NCBI RefSeq assembly: GCF_902833055.1
Contig: NZ_CADFEJ010000009.1
Span: 62,001-126,000, forward strand
From: Burkholderia territorii
Lineage (GTDB): Bacteria > Pseudomonadota > Gammaproteobacteria > Burkholderiales > Burkholderiaceae
Length of the DNA stretch: 64,000 nt
Reading direction: 5' to 3'
Shown in pieces: positions 19,485 to 33,392 of the stretch. The notes beneath the pieces were generated by a model, which saw nothing but the letters and a program-made list of their open reading frames with translations, did no database searches and had not been told where the DNA came from. Position 1 is the first letter of the stretch; each line of letters begins with the position of its first letter. The translations under genes and the position numbers were made by a program.

Positions 19485-20531
19485 TCAGCGCCGCACGATC
19501 TTGCGCCGCTGCGCGCTGATGCCCGCATAGTCGGGCAGCGTGTCGACCCGCTTGCCGACGGCCTTCGCATACAGCGGCATCAGGTCCGGCAGGCGGTTCA
19601 GCAGATCCTGCCGCCGCGCGGCGCTGTACGGATGCATGTAGATGAAGCCCGATGTCCGGTTCGCGCGCGTGGCTGCCGCGAGCTTGTCCCACAGCGTGAT
19701 CGCCGCGCGCGGATCGAAGCCGGCGCGGGCGGCAATGTCGCCGCCGATCACGTCGGCCTCGGTTTCGTCGGTCGGATCGTAGCGCAGCGTCTGCAGCCGC
19801 GCGCCGAGGTTCAGCGCCTGCGGCAGCGGATCGCCGACGCCGAACAGCGGCGGCAGCGCGGCCGCGCGCAGCGACGTTTGCGAGGCCGTGCCGAGATTGC
19901 TGCGCGCGTGTTCGCGCAGCGCATGCGCGATGCCGTGCGCGAGCAGCACGCCGAACTCGTCGTCGTTCAGGCGGACGCGGTCGAGCAGCCCGCCGTACAC
20001 GAGCACCTTGCCGCCCGGCAGGCACGTGACGCGGATGTCGCGCGAGCGGATCGCATTGACGTCCCACGCCCAGTTCTTCACACGATCGTTCCACTTCACC
20101 GAATACGGCGCGAGCTTCATGAGGATCGCGCGCAGCCGCTTCACGCGCGGCTGGTTCGCGGGCAGCAGGCGGTCGTTGTCGGCGGCTGCCTGCACGATCT
20201 GCGCGTATTCGCTCGCGGTCAGTTGTTCGAGCAGCGGCGACGGGATCAGCGTGCGGAACGCGATCGCGTTGCCGTAGCGCACCTGCTGCGACGTCGGCGC
20301 ATAGGCCTTCGCGGGCACGGCCGCGCCGCTCGGCTGCGCGGCTTCGGCGGCGGACTGCGCAACGGGAGCGGCGGGCGTGGCGGGCGCGGACGGCGCGACG
20401 ACGGGTGCCGGCCCGGGCGCGCCCGCGCCGGCATCGGCCGCCGGCGCGCTGGCCGCCGCGCCGAGGGTCGCGATGCCGACGCTCAGCGCGGCGGCGGCGC
20501 GTGCCGCGCGACGCTGTCGATCATTGCGCAC
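19485..20531 (-). CDS. M48-like periplasmic metallopeptidase homologue with degenerate active site
   Basis: 348 residues from a GTG start that overlaps the end of the permease gene by 11 bases. A signal peptide is likely (AAAALSVGIATLGAAASAPAADA), then an Ala/Pro linker and an M48/BepA-like domain. The zinc motif of the family is HExxH; here it reads LAHGIAHALREH, so both His are kept but the catalytic Glu is Gly. The third zinc ligand region DETEADVIGGD is intact. Expected consequence: zinc may still bind, but peptide hydrolysis should be lost. The frame is otherwise clean, so it is not an obvious pseudogene. Confidence 0.85.
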   Translation of the reverse strand: MRNDRQRRAARAAAALSVGIATLGAAASAPAADAGAGAPGPAPVVAPSAPATPAAPVAQSAAEAAQPSGAAVPAKAYAPTSQQVRYGNAIAFRTLIPSPLLEQLTASEYAQIVQAAADNDRLLPANQPRVKRLRAILMKLAPYSVKWNDRVKNWAWDVNAIRSRDIRVTCLPGGKVLVYGGLLDRVRLNDDEFGVLLAHGIAHALREHARSNLGTASQTSLRAAALPPLFGVGDPLPQALNLGARLQTLRYDPTDETEADVIGGDIAARAGFDPRAAITLWDKLAAATRANRTSGFIYMHPYSAARRQDLLNRLPDLMPLYAKAVGKRVDTLPDYAGISAQRRKIVRR

Positions 20532-21942
20532 GGCTGGCCTCGCCGTTGCGCGCGGTGCCGTTCCACGGCGCGATCTTGAACAGCAGCAGCATGCCGGGGA
20601 TCGCGAGCGCGGTGCACACGATGAAGTAGTCGAACCAGCCGATCTTCGCGACGATGAAGCCGCTCGCGGCCGATGCAAGCGTGCGCGGCACCGACGCGAG
20701 GCTCGTGAACAGCGCGAACTGCGTGGCCGTGTAGCGCGGGTCGGTCGTGCTCGCGATATACGCGACGAACGCGGCCATCGTCAGGCCGGTGGTGAACGTT
20801 TCGGCGGCGTAGACGAGCGCGAGCGCGACCGTCATCGGGCTCAGGTGCGGCGTGACCTCGAAGCCGAAGATCGACAGGAACGACGCGAGCGCGTGACTGG
20901 CCGCGACGGTGAAGTCGTAGAGCAGCGCGAGCACCGGCGAACCGGGGCCGACCTGCGCGAGCCATGCGAAGCCGAGCGTCGACACCATCTGCAGCGCGCC
21001 GAAGATCCACAGCCCGCGGCCGATGCCGATCTTGACGAGCCAGATGCCGCCGATGATGCCGCCGGCCACGCTCGCGACCAGCGCGGTGGTTTTCGCGACG
21101 ATGCCGATCTCGGTGCGCGTGAAGCCGATGTCGAGGAAGAACGACGTCGATAGCGTGGTCGCCATCGTGTCGCCGATCTTGAACAGGAAGATGAACGCGA
21201 TGACGAGCAGCGCGCCGCTCCAGCCGTCGCGCTGGATGAATTCGCGGAACGGCAGCACGATCGCGTCGCGCAGGTTGCGCGGCGGCGCGCCGGCCACCTC
21301 GGGCTCGCGCACGACGAGCGTCATCAGGATGCCCGGCAGCATGAACGCGCCCGTGATCGCGAATACGACGTCCCACGGCATGTGGTCGGACAGGATCAGC
21401 GCCAGCGAGCCGGGAATCAGCGCGGCGAGCTTGTACGCGTTCACGTGCACCGCGTTGCCGAGGCCCTGCTCGGTGTCGCGCAGCAGTTCGCGGCGATACG
21501 CGTCGATCACGATGTCGGAGCTTGCGCCGAAGAACGCGACGAGCGTCGTGAGCGCGGCGACCGTCCAGATCGAGTCGCGCGGCGACACGAAGCCGAGCGC
21601 GGCGATCGCGCCGGCAACCAGCACCTGCGTGAGCAGCATCCAGCCGCGCCGGCGGCCCGGCCGCCAGCCGGGCAGGCGCGGGATGAAGCGGTCCATCAGC
21701 GGCGCCCACAGGAACTTCCACGTATACGGGAACTGGATCAGCGCGAACAGGCCGATTTCCTTCAGGTTCACGCCCTCGGAGCGCAGCCATGCCTGCACGA
21801 GGTAGACGAGCGTGAACAGGGGCAGCCCCGACGTGAAGCCGAGAAACACGCAGATCAGCATGTGCGTGTTCAGATAGGCGCGCCAGCCGGGATGATCCTC
21901 GTGAGCGGTGAGTGCGGGCGCCTCGTGTGGCGTTTTGGACAT
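20521..21942 (-). CDS. ampG: AmpG-like muropeptide permease (MFS)
   Basis: 473 residues with 12 or more hydrophobic helices. Early motifs LGFTSGLPLFTLVYLVQAWLR and EIGLFALIQFPYTWKFLWAP are characteristic of AmpG, which imports anhydro-muropeptides for wall recycling and beta-lactamase signalling. The ATG at 21942 gives a family-like N-terminus (MSKTPHEAP) but has a poor ribosome binding site. A TTG at 22047 with GGGGAG upstream would add 35 residues. It lies 13-118 bases after metW depending on the start. Confidence 0.85.
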   Translation of the reverse strand: MSKTPHEAPALTAHEDHPGWRAYLNTHMLICVFLGFTSGLPLFTLVYLVQAWLRSEGVNLKEIGLFALIQFPYTWKFLWAPLMDRFIPRLPGWRPGRRRGWMLLTQVLVAGAIAALGFVSPRDSIWTVAALTTLVAFFGASSDIVIDAYRRELLRDTEQGLGNAVHVNAYKLAALIPGSLALILSDHMPWDVVFAITGAFMLPGILMTLVVREPEVAGAPPRNLRDAIVLPFREFIQRDGWSGALLVIAFIFLFKIGDTMATTLSTSFFLDIGFTRTEIGIVAKTTALVASVAGGIIGGIWLVKIGIGRGLWIFGALQMVSTLGFAWLAQVGPGSPVLALLYDFTVAASHALASFLSIFGFEVTPHLSPMTVALALVYAAETFTTGLTMAAFVAYIASTTDPRYTATQFALFTSLASVPRTLASAASGFIVAKIGWFDYFIVCTALAIPGMLLLFKIAPWNGTARNGEASRAQ

Positions 21943-22059
21943 GGACAGGAACTGGGTAGCGTTGACTGATTGCGGCGGCAGCGCAGGCGGCGCGCACGGC
22001 GCGGGAGGGGCGGCCGCACGCGGAGTGCGGGCCGGATCACCCGTCAACGGCTCCCCGGC

Positions 22060-22668
22060 TCAGCTGCGCTTGACGCGGTAGACAGCAAGACTACCACGCC
22101 AGTTCGCTCCCCATCGAATCGGCTGGCCTTCGTGCAGCACGACGCGGTCGAGGATCGTGACGCCGACTTCGGGCGCGAGCGCCTCGAAATCCTTGATCGT
22201 CAGCACCCGGACGTTCGGCGTGTTGTGCCATTGGTAAGGCAGCGACTTCGACACCGGCATCCGGCCGCGCAGCACCGACAGCCGGTGCGCCCAGTAGCCG
22301 AAGTTCGGGAACGACACGATGCATTCGCGGCCGACCCGTGCGGTCTCGCGCAGGATCGCGGCCGTCTGGTGGATCGTCTGCAGCGTCTGCGACAGGATCG
22401 CGAAATCGAAGCTGTGATCCTCGAACAGGCGCAGGCCGTCTTCCAGGTTCTGCTGGATCACGTTGATGCCGTTCTTCGCGCTCGCGAGCACGCCGGCATC
22501 GTTCAGTTCGATCCCGTAGCCGGACACGTCCAGTTCCTCGGACAGCAGCGACAGCAGCGAGCCGTCGCCGCAACCGAGATCGAGCACGGTCGAGCGCGGT
22601 TCGACCCAGCGGGCGATCGCACGGAAGTCCGCGCGTGCGGACAGGGAGTTCAGCGCTTGCTGGTTCAT
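22060..22668 (-). CDS. metW: MetW, methionine biosynthesis methyltransferase-like protein
   Basis: 202 residues of class I methyltransferase fold: the SAM site is [13 protein letters not shown], with [18 protein letters not shown] and [21 protein letters not shown] typical of MetW. It works with MetX in making O-acylhomoserine; its catalytic role is not well defined. The ATG overlaps the metXS stop (ATGA), so the two are translationally coupled and share the upstream riboswitch. Confidence 0.95.
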   Translation of the reverse strand: MNQQALNSLSARADFRAIARWVEPRSTVLDLGCGDGSLLSLLSEELDVSGYGIELNDAGVLASAKNGINVIQQNLEDGLRLFEDHSFDFAILSQTLQTIHQTAAILRETARVGRECIVSFPNFGYWAHRLSVLRGRMPVSKSLPYQWHNTPNVRVLTIKDFEALAPEVGVTILDRVVLHEGQPIRWGANWRGSLAVYRVKRS

Positions 22669-23810
22669 GCACCCACCTCGTTGGCGATTCGTTCGTAATA
22701 CGCGCGCAGCAGGTTGTGATAGCGCGCGTCGTCGAGCAGGAACGCGTCGTGGCCGTGCGGCGCGTCGATCTCCGCGTAGCTGACCGTGCGCTTGTTGTCG
22801 AGCAGCGCCTTCACGATCTCGCGCGAACGCGCGGGCGCGAAGCGCCAGTCGGTCGAGAAGCTCGCGATCAGGTACTTCGCCTGCGTGTGTGCGAGCGCGG
22901 CCGTCAGGTTGCCGTCGAACGCCTTCGCCGGGTCGAAGTAGTCGAGCGCGCGCGTGATCAGCAGGTAGGTGTTCGCGTCGAAGTAGTCGGCGAACTTGTC
23001 GCCCTGGTAGCGCAGGTACGACTCGACCTCGAATTCGACGTCGAAGCTGAAGTTGTACGCGTCGAGCGCGCCGTCCGCGCGGCGCAGCGCACGGCCGAAT
23101 TTCTCGGCCATGTCGTCGTCGGACAGATACGTGATGTGCCCGATCATCCGCGCGACGCGCAGGCCGCGCTTCGGCTTCACGCCGTGCGCGTAGTAGTCGC
23201 CGCCGTGGAAGTCGGGGTCCGACAGGATCGCCGAGCGCGCGACCTCGTTGAACGCGATGTTCTGCGCGGACAGCTTCGGCGTCGACGCGATGTCGATACA
23301 GTGGGCGACGCGCTCCGGATACATCAGGCTCCACGCGAGCGCCTGCATTCCGCCGAGGCTGCCGCCCATCACGGCGGCGAAGCGCTCGATGCCGAAGGCG
23401 TCGGCGACGCGCGCCTGCGCGTGCACCCAGTCCTCGACGGTGACGACCGGAAAGCGCGCGCCATACGGCTTGCCGGTCGACGGATCGATGCTCATCGGGC
23501 CGGTCGAGCCGAAGCACGAGCCGAGGTTGTTCACGCCGATCACGAAGAAGCGGTCGGTGTCGAGCGGCTTGCCGGGGCCCACCATGTTGTCCCACCAGCC
23601 GGTGCTGCGCGGATCGTCCGCGTAGATGCCGGCGACGTGGTGCGACGCGTTGAGCGCGTGGCAGACGAGCACCGCGTTCGAGCGCGCGGCGTTGAGCTCG
23701 CCGTACGTCTCGACGACGAGCTGATAGTTGCCGATCACGCTGCCGCTTTGCAAGCGCAGCGGTTCGGCGAAGTGCATGGTCTGTGGAGCGACGATGCCGA
23801 TCGATTCCAT
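22665..23810 (-). CDS. metXS: Homoserine O-acyltransferase (MetXS, probably succinyl-specific)
   Basis: 381 residues of alpha/beta-hydrolase fold; it acylates homoserine at the start of methionine synthesis. The nucleophile elbow is [25 protein letters not shown] and [14 protein letters not shown] are family motifs; the catalytic Asp and His fall in the last ~80 residues ([14 protein letters not shown]). Acetyl versus succinyl specificity is inferred from the beta-proteobacterial family, not proven by sequence here. The leader carries a SAM-II aptamer and a switch hairpin over the ribosome binding site. Confidence 0.93.
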   Translation of the reverse strand: MESIGIVAPQTMHFAEPLRLQSGSVIGNYQLVVETYGELNAARSNAVLVCHALNASHHVAGIYADDPRSTGWWDNMVGPGKPLDTDRFFVIGVNNLGSCFGSTGPMSIDPSTGKPYGARFPVVTVEDWVHAQARVADAFGIERFAAVMGGSLGGMQALAWSLMYPERVAHCIDIASTPKLSAQNIAFNEVARSAILSDPDFHGGDYYAHGVKPKRGLRVARMIGHITYLSDDDMAEKFGRALRRADGALDAYNFSFDVEFEVESYLRYQGDKFADYFDANTYLLITRALDYFDPAKAFDGNLTAALAHTQAKYLIASFSTDWRFAPARSREIVKALLDNKRTVSYAEIDAPHGHDAFLLDDARYHNLLRAYYERIANEVGA

Positions 23811-23840
23811 TCGTTCCGCCTTATGACTGGGCGGCTAAAC
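23811..23840 (-). promoter_or_regulatory. metXS expression platform (ribosome-binding-site sequestering hairpin)
   Basis: Reading on the minus strand, GTTTAGCCGC (23840-23831) is complementary over 9 bases to the aptamer core GCGGCTAAA. The next bases give CCGCC-CAGTCATAA-GGCGG, a hairpin whose 3' arm is the AAGGCGG ribosome binding site 5 bases before the ATG. The two pairings are mutually exclusive, which fits translational OFF switching by SAM. Pairing seen in sequence; mechanism inferred. Confidence 0.65.
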
Positions 23841-23879
23841 GGTGTCGGCGATGCGCGGAGGCGAAGGTGCGCGGCTGAC

Positions 23880-23982
23880 GACCTCTTTAGCCGCATTTGT
23901 AGTGAACCGCCGGGACGAAGACGCATCAATGCCCCGGCCGGTTCGCGCGCCCGCAATCGAGTCAGCAAATCGGCGCGCTTCC
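23880..23982 (-). promoter_or_regulatory. SAM-II (SAM-alpha) riboswitch aptamer upstream of metXS
   Basis: On the minus strand, P1 is GCGCGCC/GGCGCGC. Its loop starts GATTTG and ends ATTGC, the two conserved SAM-II loop segments. An optional extra hairpin (GAACCG...CGGTTC, plus CCGGG/CCCGG) follows, then AAATGCGGCTAAAGAGG, matching the conserved 3' element (AAUGnnGCUAAA). Pseudoknot pairing fits: TTGC with GC.AA, and CTC in the loop with GAG after GCTAAA. It precedes metXS by ~70 bases, the classic gene for this class. Confidence 0.85.
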
Positions 23983-24014
23983 GGCCTGCCGCCAAGGTGG
24001 CCGCAGGTCGGAGG

Positions 24015-24020
24015 AGTATA
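24015..24020 (-). promoter_or_regulatory. Probable -10 element for the metXS-metW transcript
   Basis: TATACT on the minus strand, with only a weak -35. Transcription starting ~7 bases downstream would place the start ~25 bases before the SAM-II aptamer, a sensible leader geometry. Confidence 0.45.
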
Positions 24021-24694
24021 GCGGAATTCCGTGCCGCGCGGATTGCGCGGGCCGGCCGCGCGCGGCTACTGCAGGATCAGCCGCAAATGCGCGTCGGCCT
24101 GCTCGCCGGGCGGTTTCTGGAATCCGCCTTTCGCGAACCGGTGCCACTTGCCGATCACGTAGCTGACGAGCAGGCTCGCGCGCGCGGCGGGATCGTAGTC
24201 GGCCGGCAGCACGAACGGCGCGGCGCCATCGGGCGCCTGCGCCTCGCTACGCGCGACCCGCAGGCACTGTTTGACGGTCGCCTCGATCCGGTCGAGCAGC
24301 TGGTTCACGCGTTCGGTGAGGCGCTCGTCCTCGCCGACCAGCGCCTCGCCCGTCAGCACGCGCGTCATGCCCGGATTCTTCGCGGCGAAATTGAGCATCG
24401 TCAGCGCGATCGTGCGCGCCTGCTGCACGCCGTTCGGCTCCTTCGCGACGATCTGGTTGACGAGCCCGAACAGCGCCTGCTCGATGAACTCGATCAGCCC
24501 TTCGTACATCTTCGCCTTGCTCGTGAAATGCCGGTACAGCGCGGCTTCCGACACGTCGAGGCGGGCCGCGAGCGCGGCCGTCGTGATTTTTTCGGGCTTC
24601 GGCGCCTCGAGCATCGCGGCGAGCGTCTGCAGGATCATCACGCGGCGCTCGCCCGGCTTCGGGCGCGGGCGGGACGGTGACGCCTGGTCTTCCG

Positions 24695-28441
<3,747 letters not shown>

Positions 28442-28454
28442 ACGGAGAAACCAC

Positions 28455-28997
28455 ATGAGCGAGAACAATTTCCTGGTGATCGACGACAACGAGGTGTTCG
28501 CGGGCACGCTCGCGCGCGGCCTCGAGCGCCGCGGTTACGCGGTCCAGCAGGCGCACGACAAGGAGGCGGCGCTGCGGTTGGCGGCCGGCGGCAAGTTCCA
28601 GTTCATCACCGTCGACCTGCATCTCGGCAACGATTCGGGCCTGAGCCTGATCGCGCCGCTGTGCGACCTGCAGCCCGACGCGCGGATTCTCGTGCTGACC
28701 GGCTACGCGAGCATCGCGACCGCCGTGCAGGCGGTGAAGGAAGGTGCCGACAACTATCTGGCGAAGCCCGCGAACATCGAGTCGATCCTGGCCGCGCTGC
28801 AGACCAACGCGAGCGAGGTGCAGGCCGACGAGGCGCTCGAGAATCCGGTGGTGCTGTCGGTCGACCGGCTCGAATGGGAGCACATCCAGCGCGTGCTGGC
28901 GGAGAACAACAACAACATCTCGGCGACCGCGCGCGCGCTGAACATGCACCGCCGCACGCTGCAACGCAAGCTCGCGAAGAAGCCGGTGCGGCAGTAA
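28455..28997 (+). CDS. regA: RegA/PrrA-type response regulator
   Basis: 180 residues. Receiver with D10/D11, phospho-acceptor D54 in ITVDLHLG, and a conserved Lys in YLAKPANI. The C-terminal Fis-type helix-turn-helix is NNISATARALNMHRRTLQRKLAKK, as in the RegA/ActR/RoxR group. It is the partner of the kinase directly upstream and should control redox-responsive genes. A GGAG site (in GACGGAGAAACC) lies before the ATG. Confidence 0.93.
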   Translation: MSENNFLVIDDNEVFAGTLARGLERRGYAVQQAHDKEAALRLAAGGKFQFITVDLHLGNDSGLSLIAPLCDLQPDARILVLTGYASIATAVQAVKEGADNYLAKPANIESILAALQTNASEVQADEALENPVVLSVDRLEWEHIQRVLAENNNNISATARALNMHRRTLQRKLAKKPVRQ

Positions 28998-29030
28998 CGG
29001 GCGCGGCGGCATCGCCGGGCGCACCAACGA

Positions 29031-29060
29031 AAACGGGCGGCTCCAAGGAGCCGCCCGTTT
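29031..29060. terminator. Shared terminator between regA and hslU
   Basis: AAACGGGCGGCTCC (29031-29044) pairs with GGAGCCGCCCGTTT (29047-29060). It is symmetrical and sits between convergent genes. Confidence 0.85.
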
Positions 29061-29080
29061 CGCATTCGACACCGCGCGCG

Positions 29081-30424
29081 TTACAGCACGTAGCGCGACA
29101 GGTCTTCGTCCTGCGCCACTTCGCCGAGCGCGCGATCGACGTATTTCGCATCGATCGTCACGCGCTCGCCGGCATGGTTGCCGGCCGAGAACGACACTTC
29201 CTCGAGCAGCTTCTCGATCACCGTGTACAGGCGGCGCGCACCGATGTTCTCGGTCTTCTCGTTGACCGCGTACGCGATCTCGGCGAGGCGGCGGATGCCG
29301 TCCTCGGCGAACTCGAGTTCCACGTCCTCGGTGGCGAGCAGCGCCTGGTACTGCTTGACGAGGCTCGCGTCGGTCGCGACGAGGATCGCCTCGAAATCCT
29401 TCACCGACAGCGAGTCGAGCTCGACGCGGATCGGAAAGCGCCCCTGCAGTTCGGGAATCAGGTCGCTCGGCTTCGCGAGATGGAACGCGCCGCTCGCGAT
29501 GAACAGGATGTGATCGGTCTTCACCATCCCGTACTTCGTGTTGACCGTCGTGCCTTCGACGAGCGGGAGCAGGTCGCGCTGCACGCCCTGGCGCGACACT
29601 TCGCCGCCGCTGCCTTCGTTGTTGCGCGACGTGATCTTGTCGATCTCGTCGAGGAACACGATGCCGTTCTGCTCGACGTTCTGCACGGACTTCGTCTTCA
29701 CTTCCTCGTCGTTGAGCATCTTCGCCGCTTCCTCGTCGGTCAGCAGCTTCAGCGCTTCCTTGATCTTCACCTTGCGGCGCTGCTTCTTGCCGCTGCCGAG
29801 GTTCGAGAACATCGAGCGGATCTGCTCGGTCATCTCTTCCATCCCCGGCGGCGCCATGATGTCCATGCCCACCGACGGCTGCTCGAGGTCGAGCTCGACT
29901 TCCTTGTCGTCGAGCTGGCCTTCGCGCAGGCGCTTGCGGAAGGTCTGGCGCGTTGCGTTGTTGTCGTCGTTCGCATGGTCCGCGTTGCCGCCGAAGCCCA
30001 CCGCGCGCGGTTGCGGCAGCAGGATGTCGAGGATGCGGTCCTCCGCCTGGTCGGTCGCCTTGCTGCGCACCTTGCGCATCTCGGATTCGCGCGTCTGCTT
30101 GACGGAGATCTCGATCAGGTCGCGCACGATGCTGTCGACGTCGCGGCCGACATAGCCGACTTCGGTGAACTTGGTCGCCTCGATCTTGATGAACGGCGCG
30201 TCGGCGAGCTTTGCGAGGCGCCGCGCGATTTCGGTCTTGCCGACGCCCGTCGGCCCGATCATCAGGATGTTCTTCGGCGTGATTTCCTGGCGCAGCGGCT
30301 CGGCGACCTGCTGGCGGCGCCAGCGGTTGCGCAACGCGACGGCCACCGCCTTCTTCGCCTTGTCCTGGCCGATGATGTGCTTGTCGAGTTCCGAGACGAT
30401 CTCGGCAGGGGTCATGGTGCTCAT
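29081..30424 (-). CDS. hslU: ATP-dependent protease ATPase subunit HslU
   Basis: 447 residues, normal for HslU. Begins [17 protein letters not shown]; Walker [10 protein letters not shown] near residue 60; pore loop GYVGRD; Walker [12 protein letters not shown]-terminal tail DEDLSRYVL, which docks into HslV. It unfolds substrates for the HslV peptidase. The ATG at 30424 is chosen over a longer frame because it gives the family N-terminus and lies 10 bases after hslV. Confidence 0.97.
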   Translation of the reverse strand: MSTMTPAEIVSELDKHIIGQDKAKKAVAVALRNRWRRQQVAEPLRQEITPKNILMIGPTGVGKTEIARRLAKLADAPFIKIEATKFTEVGYVGRDVDSIVRDLIEISVKQTRESEMRKVRSKATDQAEDRILDILLPQPRAVGFGGNADHANDDNNATRQTFRKRLREGQLDDKEVELDLEQPSVGMDIMAPPGMEEMTEQIRSMFSNLGSGKKQRRKVKIKEALKLLTDEEAAKMLNDEEVKTKSVQNVEQNGIVFLDEIDKITSRNNEGSGGEVSRQGVQRDLLPLVEGTTVNTKYGMVKTDHILFIASGAFHLAKPSDLIPELQGRFPIRVELDSLSVKDFEAILVATDASLVKQYQALLATEDVELEFAEDGIRRLAEIAYAVNEKTENIGARRLYTVIEKLLEEVSFSAGNHAGERVTIDAKYVDRALGEVAQDEDLSRYVL

Positions 30425-30434
30425 GGTGCGGTCC

Positions 30435-30971
30435 TTACTCGATCGTTTCGATGATGCGGTTGTGGTTCGTGTAGATGCACATGTCGCCGGCGATCTCGAG
30501 CGACTTCTCGACGATCTCGCGCGGGGACAGCTCGGTGTTCTCCGCGAGCGCGCGGGCCGCGGCCTGCGCGTAGGCGCCGCCCGAACCGATCGCACAGATG
30601 CCGCCTTCCGGGTCGAGCACGTCGCCGTTGCCGGTGATGACGAGCGTGGTGGTCGCATCGGCCGTGATCAGCATCGCCTCGAGGCGGCGCAGCATCCGGT
30701 CGGTGCGCCAGTCCTTCGCGAGTTCGACGGCCGCGCGGGTCAGGTTGCCCTGGTGCTTCTCGAGCTTCGCTTCGAAGCGATCGAGCAGCGAGAACGCATC
30801 GGCGGTGCCGCCCGCGAATCCGACCAGAACCTGGTTGTTGTAGATTCGCCGCACTTTCCGCGCGCCACCCTTCATGACGATGTTGCCGAGGGTTACCTGG
30901 CCGTCGCCGCCGAGCGCGACCTTGTCGCCGCGCCGGACCGAAACGATGGTCGTGCCGTGAAATTGCTCCAT
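30435..30971 (-). CDS. hslV: ATP-dependent protease peptidase subunit HslV
   Basis: 178 residues of proteasome beta-subunit type. The catalytic Thr is the first of [12 protein letters not shown]. Here a short pre-sequence, MEQFHG, precedes it, so it must be removed to expose Thr7, unlike E. coli HslV where only Met goes. [14 protein letters not shown] is conserved. hslU follows, so both parts of the protease are co-expressed. Confidence 0.97.
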   Translation of the reverse strand: MEQFHGTTIVSVRRGDKVALGGDGQVTLGNIVMKGGARKVRRIYNNQVLVGFAGGTADAFSLLDRFEAKLEKHQGNLTRAAVELAKDWRTDRMLRRLEAMLITADATTTLVITGNGDVLDPEGGICAIGSGGAYAQAAARALAENTELSPREIVEKSLEIAGDMCIYTNHNRIIETIE

Positions 30972-31146
30972 CTGCGTTCCTTGAGAAAAACGGGGAAGAG
31001 TCGGGCGGCGCGTGGCGCCGCCGCATGAATCGCAGTGCGCCGGGGAGCGGCCCGGCGCGCATCCGTTTCATTTTAGGGCGGGCGCCGGGATATCAAGAGG
31101 GGCGGGCAAATCGGCCGGCGGGCCGGGAGGCGCGCCGGAAAAACAA

Positions 31147-31172
31147 AAAGCGCGCGGCAGGCCGCGCGCTTT
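31147..31172 (-). terminator. Terminator of dksA
   Basis: AAAGCGCGCGGC (31147-31158) pairs with GCCGCGCGCTTT (31161-31172); on the minus strand the hairpin runs into TTTTTGTTTTT. Confidence 0.85.
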
Positions 31173-31207
31173 CGGGAAGCAGCGTGTCGGAGCGGAACGC
31201 CGCTCGA

Positions 31208-31624
31208 TCAGTCGCCGAACAGCTTCTGGCGCAGCTCGCGGCGCTCTTGCGCCTCGAGCGACAGCGTCGCCGTCGGACGCGCAAGCAGGCGCGGGATGCC
31301 GATCGGTTCGCCGGTTTCCTCGCACCAGCCGTAATCGCCGGAATCGATGCGGGCGAGCGACTGCTGAACCTTCTTGAGGAGCTTGCGTTCGCGATCGCGC
31401 GTGCGCAGCTCGAGCGCGTGCTCTTCCTCGATCGTCGCGCGATCGGCGGGATCGGGCACGATCACCGTCTCGCGCAGGTTCTCGGTCGTCTGGCCTGCGT
31501 TCTTGAGGATGTCCGCCTGCAACTGTTCGAGCCGATTTTTGAAGAAGGCGAGCTGATCCTCATTCATGTAATCCTTGTCGCTCATCTTCAGGATTTCGGC
31601 TTCGGTCAAGAGTTTCTTCGTCAT
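31208..31624 (-). CDS. dksA: RNA polymerase-binding transcription factor DksA (single-Cys type)
   Basis: 138 residues. The coiled-coil tip VPDPADRATIEEE keeps the two Asp and the Ala needed to act in the RNA polymerase secondary channel with ppGpp. The zinc-finger region reads WCEETGEPIGIPRL...ATLSLEAQERRE: only one of the four zinc Cys remains, so structural zinc is not expected. This looks like the zinc-independent DksA type known from several proteobacteria. It ends with a clear terminator; the leader upstream is long. Confidence 0.93.
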   Translation of the reverse strand: MTKKLLTEAEILKMSDKDYMNEDQLAFFKNRLEQLQADILKNAGQTTENLRETVIVPDPADRATIEEEHALELRTRDRERKLLKKVQQSLARIDSGDYGWCEETGEPIGIPRLLARPTATLSLEAQERRELRQKLFGD

Positions 31625-32113
31625 CTGCTTGCTTCTTCAATGTGCGGCAAATCAGGAGATATTGCCTGCACTTTGGGATTACCCGCAACTGCGCTTGCAA
31701 TCATTTGCGATTTGCCGCCGCGGGGCCGAAAGCCTCTGGAAAACCGGTTCTCAAATACCAGGATAGCCCTGGCGCGGATTTGCGCGCGCGGCGAACCGGT
31801 GCTGCGCGGCAGATCGCATCGGCCGCGGCCGGGTGGCGGATGGGCGATCCGGCGCGGTTGCGATGCCCGGGTAATGGTTCAGCAAGAACCGGGCCTGTTA
31901 TTGCCGTACTCCAGCGGGCACGTATTGTAACTGAATCGCAAGCGGGCGCCGTATCGGGTCGATCCCCGTCGGCTGCGCCAATATCTTGAAAATATAACGC
32001 GCAAATCGCGAAAAAGCGATGACGGCGAAACCCTGCCCGGAAAAGCACCGCGCACGCGCCGCGGCCGCCCGGGCAGGCGGCCGCGCGCAAGGCCCGCGCC
32101 GGCGCCCGAACGC
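31625..32113. other. Intergenic region between the COG0523 gene and dksA
   Basis: 489 bases, no gene supported. An AT-rich patch at ~31980-32010 (TTATATTTTCAAGATATTGG on the minus strand) may hold a dksA promoter with a long leader. A GC-rich inverted repeat (GCGGCCGCC...GGCGGCCGC, ~32060-32085) lies after the GTPase gene but lacks a T run. Confidence 0.4.
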
Positions 32114-33193
<1,080 letters not shown>

Positions 33194-33392
33194 GTCGGTC
33201 GCCTGTGGTTCGTGAATCGGGGTCAAAACCAGGATGTGTGCGTCGCGCCGTCGACTGGCGAGCCGGGGCGCACAACCATCCATTGAAACATACCTGTCAA
33301 GCCCTCGCCCGTCGTCCGGACGACAGGCTCGAGCGCGGGGCCGCCAGCGGGCAACGGCCGGCGGACGCGAGCGTGCGCGTAGATCGGGGCGA

